A stretch of DNA of 15,815 nucleotides from Pseudorhodoplanes sp. (GTDB lineage Bacteria > Pseudomonadota > Alphaproteobacteria > Rhizobiales > Xanthobacteraceae), in contig WBUW01000022.1 of assembly GCA_008933495.1 (NCBI GenBank), positions 1-15,815 on the forward strand, in the 5' to 3' direction. Position 1 is the stretch's first letter; each line of letters opens with the position of its first letter. A model generated the notes under the pieces. That model was not told the DNA's origin. It saw nothing but the letters and a program-made list of their open reading frames with translations, and did not search any database. Position numbers and translations under genes: made by a program. Below, piece by piece: positions 6,815-13,765 of the stretch.

Positions 6815-8320
6815 ATGATTGAGGATTTCAGCAGCCTGTTTCACGGCTTCAGTGTCGCGATTCAGCCGTTCAATATCGGGGTGATGTTCGTCGGCATCAT
6901 TCTCGGCGTGCTTATCGGCGTGTTGCCGGGATTGGGTGGCGCCAACGGCGTGGCGATCCTCCTGCCGCTCACCTTCTCGATGTCGCCGACGTCGGCGATC
7001 ATCATGCTCTCCTGCATCTATTGGGGTGCGTTGTTCGGCGGCGCGATCACCTCGGTGCTGTTCAACATTCCCGGCGAGCCCTGGTCGGTGGCGACAACGT
7101 TCGACGGCCATCCGATGGCGCAGAAGGGACAGGCCGGCGAGGCGCTGACGGCTGCATTCACCTCCTCGTTTGTCGGCGCGCTGTTCGCCGTCGTCATGAT
7201 CACGCTCGTTGCGCCGCTGGTCGCGAGCTTTGCGCTGCGCTTCGGGCCGGCCGAGCAATTCTCGGTCTACTTCCTGGCATTCTGCAGTTTCGTCGGCATG
7301 AGCAAGGAGCCGCCGTTCAAGACCGTGGCGGCCATGTTCATCGGCTTTGCGCTTGCTGCGGTCGGGCTTGATTCCATCACCGGCCAGTTGCGCCTGACAT
7401 TCGGCCTGGAGTCGCTGCTCAACGGGTTCGACTTCCTGATCGCGGTGATCGGCCTGTTCGGCATTGGCGAAATCCTGCTCACCATGGAAGAGGGTCTGAG
7501 CTTCAAGGGACGTCTGGCCGGCATCAACGCCAAGGTCGTCTGGGAGACCTGGAAACAGCTCCCGCGCTATTGGGTGACTTCGCTGCGCTCCTGCATCATC
7601 GGATGCTGGATGGGCGTATCGCCCGCCGGCGCCACACCGGCCTCGTTCATGAGCTACGGCATCGCCAAGCGCACCTCCAGGAACGGCGCCAATTTCGGCA
7701 AGGGCGAGATCGAAGGCGTGGTCGCGCCCGAGACCGCCGCGCACGCCGCCGGCACCGCGGCGCTGCTGCCGATGCTCTCGCTCGGCGTGCCCGGCTCGCC
7801 GACCGCCGCGGTGCTGCTCGGCGGCCTGCTGATCTGGGGCCTGCAACCCGGGCCGCTGCTCTTTGTCGAGCAGAAGGAATTCGTCTGGGGCCTGATCGCC
7901 TCGATGTATCTCGGCAATATCGTCGGCCTGATTGTGGTTCTGACGTGCGTGCCGCTGTTTGCCGCGATCCTGCGCATTCCGTTCAGCATCATCGCGCCGA
8001 TCATTCTCGTGATCTGCGCGATCGGCGCCTACACCGTGCATAATTCGGTGTTTGACGTCGTGTTGATGATGGTGTTCGGGGTAATCGGCTACCTGCTCAA
8101 GAAATGCAATTACCCGCTGGCGCCGATGGTCCTGGCGATCGTGCTGGGCGACAAGGCCGAGGAAAATTTCCGCCAGTCACTGCTCGCCTCGCAGGGCAAA
8201 CTCGGCATTTTCTTCTCGAACGGCCTGGTTTCCACAATCATGACGCTCGGCCTGATCGCGTTGTTCTGGCCGCTGATTTCCAATGCGCTGGCCCGTTTGC
8301 GGACCCGGCCGGCGGCCTGA
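6815..8320 (+). CDS. tctA: TTT transporter large membrane subunit TctA
   Basis: The translocation subunit of the tripartite tricarboxylate transporter: 501 residues, the family's normal size, mostly hydrophobic with about 10-12 membrane segments. The N-terminal signature GVLIGVLPGLGGANGVAILLP begins at residue 31. IYWGALFGGAITSVLFNIPG (68-87) leads into the conserved TTFDGHPMAQKGQ. A second matching half carries SLGVPGSPTAAVLLGG. A GGGGTGAG Shine-Dalgarno sits directly before the ATG. The stop codon lies in the 3-nt loop of a perfect 7-bp hairpin (8311-8327), which may mark a transcript-processing or attenuation point before gntR. Oxalate is the inferred cargo from context only. Confidence 0.93.
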   Translation: MIEDFSSLFHGFSVAIQPFNIGVMFVGIILGVLIGVLPGLGGANGVAILLPLTFSMSPTSAIIMLSCIYWGALFGGAITSVLFNIPGEPWSVATTFDGHPMAQKGQAGEALTAAFTSSFVGALFAVVMITLVAPLVASFALRFGPAEQFSVYFLAFCSFVGMSKEPPFKTVAAMFIGFALAAVGLDSITGQLRLTFGLESLLNGFDFLIAVIGLFGIGEILLTMEEGLSFKGRLAGINAKVVWETWKQLPRYWVTSLRSCIIGCWMGVSPAGATPASFMSYGIAKRTSRNGANFGKGEIEGVVAPETAAHAAGTAALLPMLSLGVPGSPTAAVLLGGLLIWGLQPGPLLFVEQKEFVWGLIASMYLGNIVGLIVVLTCVPLFAAILRIPFSIIAPIILVICAIGAYTVHNSVFDVVLMMVFGVIGYLLKKCNYPLAPMVLAIVLGDKAEENFRQSLLASQGKLGIFFSNGLVSTIMTLGLIALFWPLISNALARLRTRPAA

Positions 8321-8327
8321 GGCCGCC
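8311..8327 (+). other. Hairpin enclosing the tctA stop codon
   Basis: GGCGGCC (8311-8317) and GGCCGCC (8321-8327) pair perfectly with TGA, the tctA stop, as the loop. CCCGG (8304-8308) and CCGGG (8331-8335) could extend it past short bulges. No T-run follows, so it is not a clear intrinsic terminator. Confidence 0.35.
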
Positions 8328-8371
8328 CGCCCGGGAACGGCTGGCCGGAAGGTTCGGCCGGAGCGGCCTAT

Positions 8372-8400
8372 TTGCAGGATAACCAATTCTGGAATATTGT
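8372..8400 (+). promoter_or_regulatory. Candidate promoter for gntR-oxc-frc
   Basis: TTGCAG (8372-8377), exactly 17 bp of spacer, then TATTGT (8395-8400). The match to sigma70 consensus is modest (3 of 6 and 4 of 6) but the spacing is ideal. The site lies 25 bp before the gntR ATG and is overlapped by a GTATAC-centred dyad, an arrangement expected for repression. Confidence 0.4.
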
Positions 8401-8407
8401 ATACCAG
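8389..8407. promoter_or_regulatory. Candidate GntR (FCD-type) operator
   Basis: CTGGAATATTGTATACCAG is a 19-bp imperfect palindrome, CTGGnATAnnnTATnCCAG, with 7 of 9 half-site positions symmetric. It contains the palindrome GTATAC; GTATAC-type cores are known for several FCD-family GntR regulators such as UxuR/ExuR. It covers the candidate -10 and lies 17 bp before gntR, which suggests autoregulation. No equally good copy was seen upstream of tctC. Confidence 0.5.
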
Positions 8408-8424
8408 AGGATCGGGTAACCAGG

Positions 8425-9174
8425 ATGATGACGAATAACACCAGATCGGGCGGCGCGGCCGCCGCGCAGGACAGGGCCGGATCCGAGCCGGCGCCGCGGA
8501 TCGCAATCCAGCCCATCGACACCTCGTTCAGCTTCAAGAACAAGGCCTACGCGGCGCTGAAGAACGTCATAGTCTCGATGGACATCTATCGCAGCCGCAA
8601 CGATATCCGGCTCGATGAGCGTCAGCTGGCGCACGATTTCGGCATCAGCCGCACGCCGGTCCGCGAGGCCATGGCGCAGCTCGAGCGCGAAGGTTTCGTG
8701 CGTTCGGTCCCGCGCCGCGGCGTCTATGTCGTCCGCAAGACCAAGGAAGAGGTGATCCAGCTCATCACCGCCTGGGCTGCGCTCGAAAGCATGGCGGCGC
8801 GCCTGATCACGCAGAACGCCAAGGACGAGGATATTGCGCGGCTGCGCAACATGTTTGCGACCTTCGAAGGCGGGCAGGTACGCGCCCATCTCGACGAATA
8901 TTCCGAGGTCAATATCGAATTCCACCAGACCATCATCCGCATGAGCGAAAATACCGTGCTGCTCGACCTGGCGGAAAACCTGTTCACCCATATGCGGATG
9001 ATCCGGCGTAAGACGATCGGCGAAAAGAACCGCGCCGACAAGTCGATCCGCGATCACATGAACATCATCGAGGCGCTGGAGGCGCGCGATACCGCCCGCG
9101 CCGAGACCCTCGTGCGCGACCATGCGCTCGGCCTTGCCGAGCATGTGGCGCGCTACGCCGACTATCTCGATTGA
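8425..9174 (+). CDS. GntR family transcriptional regulator, FCD subfamily
   Basis: A DNA-binding regulator of 249 residues. A GntR winged helix spans about residues 38-105, with recognition region DERQLAHDFGISRTPVREAMAQLEREG (64-90) and wing RSVPRRGVYVV (93-103). An all-helical FCD effector domain follows. Its usual metal/ligand histidines are visible as His167 (in NIEFHQTI), His211 (IRDHMN) and His233 (VRDHALG); the customary Asp four residues before the first His is Asn163. FCD domains bind small carboxylates or CoA-linked effectors, so oxalate, formate or a CoA ester is plausible. The first ~35 residues are a non-conserved tail and the Shine-Dalgarno is weak, so the start is uncertain by a few codons. 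The gene sits between the transporter and oxc, 26 bp before oxc, and probably controls both. Confidence 0.92.
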   Translation: MMTNNTRSGGAAAAQDRAGSEPAPRIAIQPIDTSFSFKNKAYAALKNVIVSMDIYRSRNDIRLDERQLAHDFGISRTPVREAMAQLEREGFVRSVPRRGVYVVRKTKEEVIQLITAWAALESMAARLITQNAKDEDIARLRNMFATFEGGQVRAHLDEYSEVNIEFHQTIIRMSENTVLLDLAENLFTHMRMIRRKTIGEKNRADKSIRDHMNIIEALEARDTARAETLVRDHALGLAEHVARYADYLD

Positions 9175-9200
9175 CAGCTTGAGGTTCCGGGGAGGCCACG

Positions 9201-10937
9201 ATGGCTGAAGCAGCGGTTGCGAAGACGCCTGCCGAACCGAAGGCAGAGCAAGAGCTGACGGACGGCTTTCACCTCGTCATCGAGGCGCTCAAGCTCAACG
9301 GCGTCAAGACAATCTATGGCGTGCCCGGCATCCCGGTCACCGATCTCGGCCGCATGGCGCAGGCGGCGGGCATCCGCGTCATTTCGTTCCGGCACGAGCA
9401 GAATGCCGGCTATGCCGCCGCGATCGCAGGCTTCCTGACCAGGAAGCCCGGCGTATGCCTCACGGTGTCCGCGCCCGGATTCCTGAACGGGCTGACGGCG
9501 CTCGCCCACGCCACGACCAACTGCTTCCCGATGATCCTGGTCTCGGGTTCGTCCGAACGCGAGATCGTCGACCTGCAGCAGGGCGACTATGAGGAAATGG
9601 ACCAGCTCGCGATCGCCAAGCCGCTGTGCAAGGCGGCGTTCCGCGTGCTGCATGCCCAGGATATCGGCATCGGATTTGCGCGCGCGATCCGCGCCGCGGT
9701 CTCCGGTCGCCCGGGCGGCGTCTATCTCGACCTGCCGGCCAAGCTGTTCGGCCAGGTGATGAATGCCGAGGCCGGGCGGAAATCGCTCGTCAAGGTGATC
9801 GACGCGGCGCCGGCGCAGATTCCCGCGTCGGATGCGGTCAAGCGCGCACTCGACCTGCTCAAGAGCGCCAGGCGCCCGCTGATCATCCTCGGCAAGGGCG
9901 CGGCCTATGCGCAGGCTGACGACGCCATCCGCGACTTTGTCGAAAAGAGCGGCGTGCCGTTCCTGCCGATGAGCATGGCCAAAGGCCTTCTGCCCGACAC
10001 CCATCCGCAATGCGCGGGCGCGGCGCGCTCCACCGTGCTCAAGGACAGCGACGTCGTCGTGCTGATCGGCACCCGCCTCAACTGGCTGCTGTCGCACGGC
10101 AAGGGCAAGACCTGGGGCGAGGCCGCGAAGAAGTTCGTTCAGGTCGACATCGAGCCGAAGGAAATGGACTCCAACGTCGAAATCGCCGCGCCCCTGGTCG
10201 GCGATATCGCCTCGTGCGTCGCCGCGCTTCTTGCAGCGATGGGCGGCAAGTGGCCGTCGCCGCCGGCCGACTGGGTCGGCGCGGTCAGCAGGAAGCGCGA
10301 GGACAACATCGCCAAGATGGCGCCGCGCTTCATGAGCAACGCCGTGCCGATGGACTATTACGGCGCGCTCGGCGTGCTGCGCAGCGTCGTCAAGGAACGG
10401 CCCGACGCCATCCTGGTCAACGAGGGCGCCAACGCGCTCGATCTGGCGCGCGGCGCCATCGACATGTACCAGCCGCGCAAGCGCCTCGATGTCGGCACCT
10501 GGGGCGTCATGGGCATCGGCATGGGCTATGCGATTGCCGCCGCGATCGAGACCGGCAAGCGCGTGCTCGCGGTGGAGGGCGACTCGGCCTTCGGCTTCTC
10601 CGGCATGGAGGTCGAAACGATCTGCCGTTACAGGCTGCCGGTCTGCATCGTGATCTTCAACAACGACGGCATCTACCGCGGCACCGACGCCAATCCCGCC
10701 GGCACCGACCCCGCCACGACCGTGTTCGTCAAGGGCTCGCGTTACGACAAGATGATGGAGGCGTTCGGCGGCGTCGGCGTCAATGCGACGACGCCGGACG
10801 AACTCAAGCGCGCCGTGAACGAGGCGATGGATTCCGGCAAGCCGACCCTGATCAATGCGGTGATCGATCCGGCGGCCGGCAGCGAGTCGGGCCGTATCGG
10901 CAACCTCAATCCGCAAAGCGTGCTGAAAAAGAAATAG
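9201..10937 (+). CDS. oxc: Oxalyl-CoA decarboxylase
   Basis: A thiamine-diphosphate enzyme converting oxalyl-CoA to formyl-CoA and CO2 in the cytosol. It has 578 residues against ~568 in Oxalobacter formigenes, the difference being about 10 extra N-terminal residues. The catalytic glutamate is Glu66 in FRHEQNAGYAA, equivalent to Glu56 there. The pair Tyr130-Glu131 (QGDYEEMDQ) matches Tyr120-Glu121, Tyr492 (NDGIYRGT) matches the Tyr483 region, and the closing C-terminal segment GSESGRIGNLNP (560-571) is present. The ThDP/Mg motif runs from GDSAFGFSGMEVE (460-472) to FNND (486-489). A strong Shine-Dalgarno GGGGAGG (9189-9195) precedes the ATG. frc follows 59 bp later. Acetolactate synthase or 2-hydroxyacyl-CoA lyase are the alternative family members, but the active-site set and the neighbouring frc make the call firm. 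Confidence 0.96.
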   Translation: MAEAAVAKTPAEPKAEQELTDGFHLVIEALKLNGVKTIYGVPGIPVTDLGRMAQAAGIRVISFRHEQNAGYAAAIAGFLTRKPGVCLTVSAPGFLNGLTALAHATTNCFPMILVSGSSEREIVDLQQGDYEEMDQLAIAKPLCKAAFRVLHAQDIGIGFARAIRAAVSGRPGGVYLDLPAKLFGQVMNAEAGRKSLVKVIDAAPAQIPASDAVKRALDLLKSARRPLIILGKGAAYAQADDAIRDFVEKSGVPFLPMSMAKGLLPDTHPQCAGAARSTVLKDSDVVVLIGTRLNWLLSHGKGKTWGEAAKKFVQVDIEPKEMDSNVEIAAPLVGDIASCVAALLAAMGGKWPSPPADWVGAVSRKREDNIAKMAPRFMSNAVPMDYYGALGVLRSVVKERPDAILVNEGANALDLARGAIDMYQPRKRLDVGTWGVMGIGMGYAIAAAIETGKRVLAVEGDSAFGFSGMEVETICRYRLPVCIVIFNNDGIYRGTDANPAGTDPATTVFVKGSRYDKMMEAFGGVGVNATTPDELKRAVNEAMDSGKPTLINAVIDPAAGSESGRIGNLNPQSVLKKK

Positions 10938-10940
10938 CCC

Positions 10941-10960
10941 CGGCACCGCGCTTCGTGCCG
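10941..10960 (+). other. Short hairpin in the oxc-frc gap
   Basis: CGGCAC (10941-10946) pairs with GTGCCG (10955-10960) over an 8-nt loop, four bases after the oxc stop. There is no T-run, so it probably marks an intercistronic structure rather than a terminator. Confidence 0.3.
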
Positions 10961-10996
10961 TGTTCCTGCGAGATCGAGACTGAGGAGAGATTCCCG

Positions 10997-12454
10997 ATGG
11001 CCAAGAAGGTCGCGAAAAAGTCCAGGGCAGCCAGGCCGCTCAAGGCCCGCGCCAGGCCGTCGTCGAAGAAGGCGGCGGCCAGGCGTTCGTCGGCGAAGGT
11101 CGTCGGACTGAAAGCCGCCAAATCGAACGGCAAGTCGCTGCTGCCGCCGCCCTCGAAGCGGCCGTTCGGCAAGGACGGCAAGGCGCTCGACGGCGTGCGC
11201 ATCCTCGATTTCACGCATGTGCAGTCGGGCCCGACCTGCACGCAACTGCTGGCCTGGTTCGGCGCTGACGTGATCAAGGTCGAGCGCCCCGGTGTCGGCG
11301 ACATCACGCGCGGCCAGCTTGTCGACGTGAAGGGCGCCGACTCGCTCTATTTCACCATGCTCAATCACAACAAGCGCTCGATCACGATCGACTCCAAGCA
11401 TCCGGAAGGCAAGCGGGTGCTCAACGAGCTGATCAAGGCCTGCGACGTGCTGGTGGAGAATTTCGCCCCCGGCGCGCTCGACCGCATGGGGCTGACCTGG
11501 GAGCACATCCACAAGCTCAACCCGCGCATGGTCGTGGCCTCGGTCAAGGGCTTCGGTCCCGGACCTTACGAGGACTGCAAGGTCTATGAGAACGTCGCGC
11601 AATGTGCCGGCGGCGCGGCCTCGACCACCGGTTTTCGCGACGGGCCGCCGCTGGTGACCGGCGCGCAGATCGGCGATTCGGGCACCGGCCTGCATCTTGC
11701 GCTCGGCATCGTGTGCGCGCTTTATCAGCGCAACCGCACCGGCCGCGGCCAGAAGGTGCTCGCCGCCATGCAGGACGGCGTGCTCAATCTCTGCCGCGTC
11801 AAGCTGCGCGACCAGCAGCGCCTCAAGGCCGGGCCGCTCGCCGAATACAGCCAGCATGGCGAGGGCGTGCCGTTCGGCAGCGCCGTGCCGCGCGCCGGCA
11901 ACGATTCGGGCGGCGGCCAGCCGGGCTGGATTCTCAAGTGCAAAGGCTGGGAGACCGACCCCGACGCCTACATCTATTTCATCACCCAGGCGCCGGTCTG
12001 GGGCGCGATCTGCGACGTGATCGGCGAGCCGACCTGGAAGACCGATCCCGAATACACAACGCCCAAGGCGCGGCTGCCCAAGCTCAAGCAGATTTTCGAC
12101 CGCATCGAGCGCTGGACCATGACCAGGACCAAGTTCGAGGTCATGAACATCTGCAACGAGGTCGACATTCCGGTCGGACCGATCCTGTCGATGAAGGAAA
12201 TCGCGGAGGAGCCTTCGCTGCGCGCAACCGGCACCGTGGTCGAGGTCGATCATCCGGTGCGCGGCAAATACCTGACCGTCGGCAATCCGATCAAACTTTC
12301 GGACTCGGTTTCGGAGGTGAAGCGCTCGCCGCTGCTTGGCGAGCACACCGACGAAATCCTCTCCAAGGTGCTCGGCTTCAGCAAGAGCGAGGTGGAGAAG
12401 ATCAAGGTCTCGGGCGCGTTGTCGGCGGCCGGCAAGGAAGACAAGGCGGCGTAA
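10997..12454 (+). CDS. frc: Formyl-CoA:oxalate CoA-transferase with a basic N-terminal extension
   Basis: A class III CoA-transferase moving CoA from formyl-CoA to oxalate, giving oxalyl-CoA and formate. It has 485 residues against ~428 for the Oxalobacter enzyme. The excess is an N-terminal tail: residues 1-60 hold 13 Lys and 7 Arg among Ala, Ser and Pro, and the family fold starts at LDGVRILDFTHVQSGP (64-79). The catalytic aspartate is Asp227 in TGAQIGDSGTG, equivalent to Asp169. Other hallmarks are Gln76, NHNKRSI (123-129), KVYENVAQCAGGAASTTGF (195-213), and the glycine loop SGGGQPGW (304-311), which has Ser where Oxalobacter has its first Gly. The start at ATG 10997 is supported by GAGGAGAG just upstream; the frame stays open further 5' only as a shadow inside oxc. 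No better start lies nearer the conserved fold, so the tail is probably translated. Confidence 0.95.
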   Translation: MAKKVAKKSRAARPLKARARPSSKKAAARRSSAKVVGLKAAKSNGKSLLPPPSKRPFGKDGKALDGVRILDFTHVQSGPTCTQLLAWFGADVIKVERPGVGDITRGQLVDVKGADSLYFTMLNHNKRSITIDSKHPEGKRVLNELIKACDVLVENFAPGALDRMGLTWEHIHKLNPRMVVASVKGFGPGPYEDCKVYENVAQCAGGAASTTGFRDGPPLVTGAQIGDSGTGLHLALGIVCALYQRNRTGRGQKVLAAMQDGVLNLCRVKLRDQQRLKAGPLAEYSQHGEGVPFGSAVPRAGNDSGGGQPGWILKCKGWETDPDAYIYFITQAPVWGAICDVIGEPTWKTDPEYTTPKARLPKLKQIFDRIERWTMTRTKFEVMNICNEVDIPVGPILSMKEIAEEPSLRATGTVVEVDHPVRGKYLTVGNPIKLSDSVSEVKRSPLLGEHTDEILSKVLGFSKSEVEKIKVSGALSAAGKEDKAA

Positions 12455-12464
12455 GCAGCATTTT

Positions 12465-12656
12465 CCCTCTCCCCGCTTGCGGGGAGAGGGTGCCGAGCGC
12501 CGTCAAGCTCGAGGCGGGTGAGGGGGCGCCTCACTGCATCACATGACGTTGACGCCCCCTCACCCGATTTCCTCGCGTGCAGTCAAGCTTGCGCAGACTG
12601 CGTAAACTTGTCTGCGACGCTCGGAAGTCGACCTCTCCCCGCAAGCGGGGAGAGGT
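12465..12656. repeat. REP-like palindrome mosaic between frc and the formyltransferase-like gene
   Basis: Two near-identical 26-bp hairpins bracket the 235-bp gap: CCCTCTCCCCGC-TT-GCGGGGAGAGGG (12465-12490) and ACCTCTCCCCGC-AA-GCGGGGAGAGGT (12631-12656), both with perfect 12-bp arms. Between them are a 14-bp inverted pair, CGGGTGAGGGGGCG (12515-12528) with CGCCCCCTCACCCG (12553-12566), and a 7-bp pair, CGCAGAC/GTCTGCG (12592-12616). Such CTCTCCCCGC palindromes are common in alphaproteobacterial intergenic DNA. The stack could slow RNA polymerase or be a processing site and so separate frc from the downstream genes. Confidence 0.75.
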
Positions 12657-12689
12657 GAAGAAGAGGCAACGCGGGGAGCGAAAGGAATT

Positions 12690-13616
12690 ATGCGTATCGT
12701 CGTTCATGGCCAGCAGGCGTTCGGCAAGGCGGTGCTCGAAGCGTTGCTCAAGCGCGGCGAGAATGTGATCGCGGTTTATGCCGCCCCGGAAAAGCCGGGC
12801 GCCAAGGCCGATCCGCTCAAGGAAGCCGCGCTCGCCGCCGGTCTGCCGGTCTATCAACCCGATTCCTACAAGAAGCCGGAGGTCTGGGCCGAGTTCAAGG
12901 CGCTCAAGCCCGACCTGCAGGTCATGGCGTTCGTGACGCTGTTCGTCCCCGAAGACTTCCTCAACATCCCGACCCATGGCTCGATCCAGTATCACCCCTC
13001 GCTGTTGCCCGCCTATCGCGGCGCGAGCGCGATCAACTGGCCGATCATCAAGGGCGAGAAGGAGACCGGACTCTCGATCTTCTGGCCGGACAACGGGCTC
13101 GATACCGGCGACATTCTCATGCAGAAGAAAACGCCGATCAGCGGCAAGGACACGCTCGGCACCGTCTATTTCGATCGCCTGTTCCCGATGGGCGTCGAGG
13201 CGATGCTCGAATCCGTCGATCTCGTAAAGGCCGGCAAGGCGCCGCGCATCAAGCAGGACGAATCGAAAGCGACCTACGAAGGCCGCTGCGGGCCGGAGAA
13301 CGCGCACGTCGATTTCGGCAAGCCGTGGGAGCAGATCGACCGCCTGATCCGCGGCTGCAATCCGGCGCCGGGCGCATGGGCGACGATCAACGGCGTCAAG
13401 CTGAAGATTTTCGAAGCCACTCCCATTCCCGCCAGGGAGCCGAAGGGCATCGGCGGCAAGATCGGCGAAGTCGTCGCCGTGGCGGGCGAGGGCATCACCG
13501 TCGTGTGCGCCGACGGCCGTTTCAGGCTCACGCGCGTGCAGGCCGATGCCGGCAAGGTTGGCGCGGGCGAATGGGCGGCCGCCGCCAAGATCGAAAAGGG
13601 CGCACGCTTTACATGA
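12690..13616 (+). CDS. 10-formyltetrahydrofolate hydrolase/formyltransferase-like protein (ALDH1L1 N-domain type)
   Basis: A cytosolic folate-linked formyl-handling enzyme of 308 residues. The N-terminal formyltransferase fold (1 to ~200) contains THGSIQYHPSLLPAYRGASAINWPIIKGE (95-123) and SIFWPDNGLDTGDILMQKK (129-147). These closely resemble the hydrolase domain of mammalian 10-formyl-THF dehydrogenase. His102 and Asp138 have the 36-residue spacing of the catalytic His106/Asp142 pair there and of His108/Asp144 in Fmt. The position two before the His is Gln100, where Fmt and ArnA have Asn and the dehydrogenase has Ile. An Fmt C-terminal-like OB domain follows from RGCNPAPGAW (221-230). Methionyl-tRNA formyltransferase is unlikely given the motifs and context. 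The start has AAAGGA upstream. It lies between frc and fhs, so it probably acts on formyl-THF, releasing formate and THF, or possibly moves formyl groups between carriers. Confidence 0.82.
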   Translation: MRIVVHGQQAFGKAVLEALLKRGENVIAVYAAPEKPGAKADPLKEAALAAGLPVYQPDSYKKPEVWAEFKALKPDLQVMAFVTLFVPEDFLNIPTHGSIQYHPSLLPAYRGASAINWPIIKGEKETGLSIFWPDNGLDTGDILMQKKTPISGKDTLGTVYFDRLFPMGVEAMLESVDLVKAGKAPRIKQDESKATYEGRCGPENAHVDFGKPWEQIDRLIRGCNPAPGAWATINGVKLKIFEATPIPAREPKGIGGKIGEVVAVAGEGITVVCADGRFRLTRVQADAGKVGAGEWAAAAKIEKGARFT

Positions 13617-13624
13617 TTCAAGTC

Positions 13625-13711
13625 GTCACGGCCGGGCTTGTCCCGGCCATCCCGATCAGGGAGGCATTGCGCCTCGCTAAGCGGGATGCGCCGGTCAAGC
13701 CCGCGCACGAC
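13625..13711. repeat. Long imperfect inverted repeat between the formyltransferase-like gene and fhs
   Basis: Arms 13625-13654 and 13682-13711 pair at 22 of 30 positions. The left arm itself holds the perfect hairpin GGCCGGG-CTTGT-CCCGGCC (13630-13648). The GTCACGGCCGGGCTTGTCCC style is that of dispersed repeats in Bradyrhizobium and relatives. No gene is evident in the 149-bp gap. Confidence 0.65.
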
Positions 13712-13765
13712 AGATGAGAGAAGTCGAAAGCTCAGTCACACGATTGCTTTACGGAATCAGCACCC

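Noticed and set aside
9162..10946. Minus-strand open frame of 594 codons opposite oxc
   Set aside because: The composition (His/Arg/Asp/Ala repeats) and lack of family motifs mark it as an antisense shadow of oxc, whose active-site residues are complete.
10010..10996. Upstream in-frame extension of frc into oxc
   Set aside because: The frame is open but overlaps oxc out of phase and reads as Arg-rich low-complexity sequence. The ATG at 10997 has a good Shine-Dalgarno.
10742..12346. Minus-strand open frame of 534 codons opposite frc
   Set aside because: Antisense shadow; no domain, and it straddles the oxc-frc junction.
12465..12656. CRISPR array
   Set aside because: There are only two similar palindromic units with non-uniform spacing and other inverted repeats between them; no regular repeat-spacer pattern and no cas genes.
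12690..13616. Methionyl-tRNA formyltransferase (fmt)
   Set aside because: HGSIQYHPSLLPAYRGASAINW and SIFWPDNGLDTGD fit the formyl-THF dehydrogenase hydrolase domain better. Gln replaces the Asn two before the His, and fmt normally neighbours def rather than oxalate genes.
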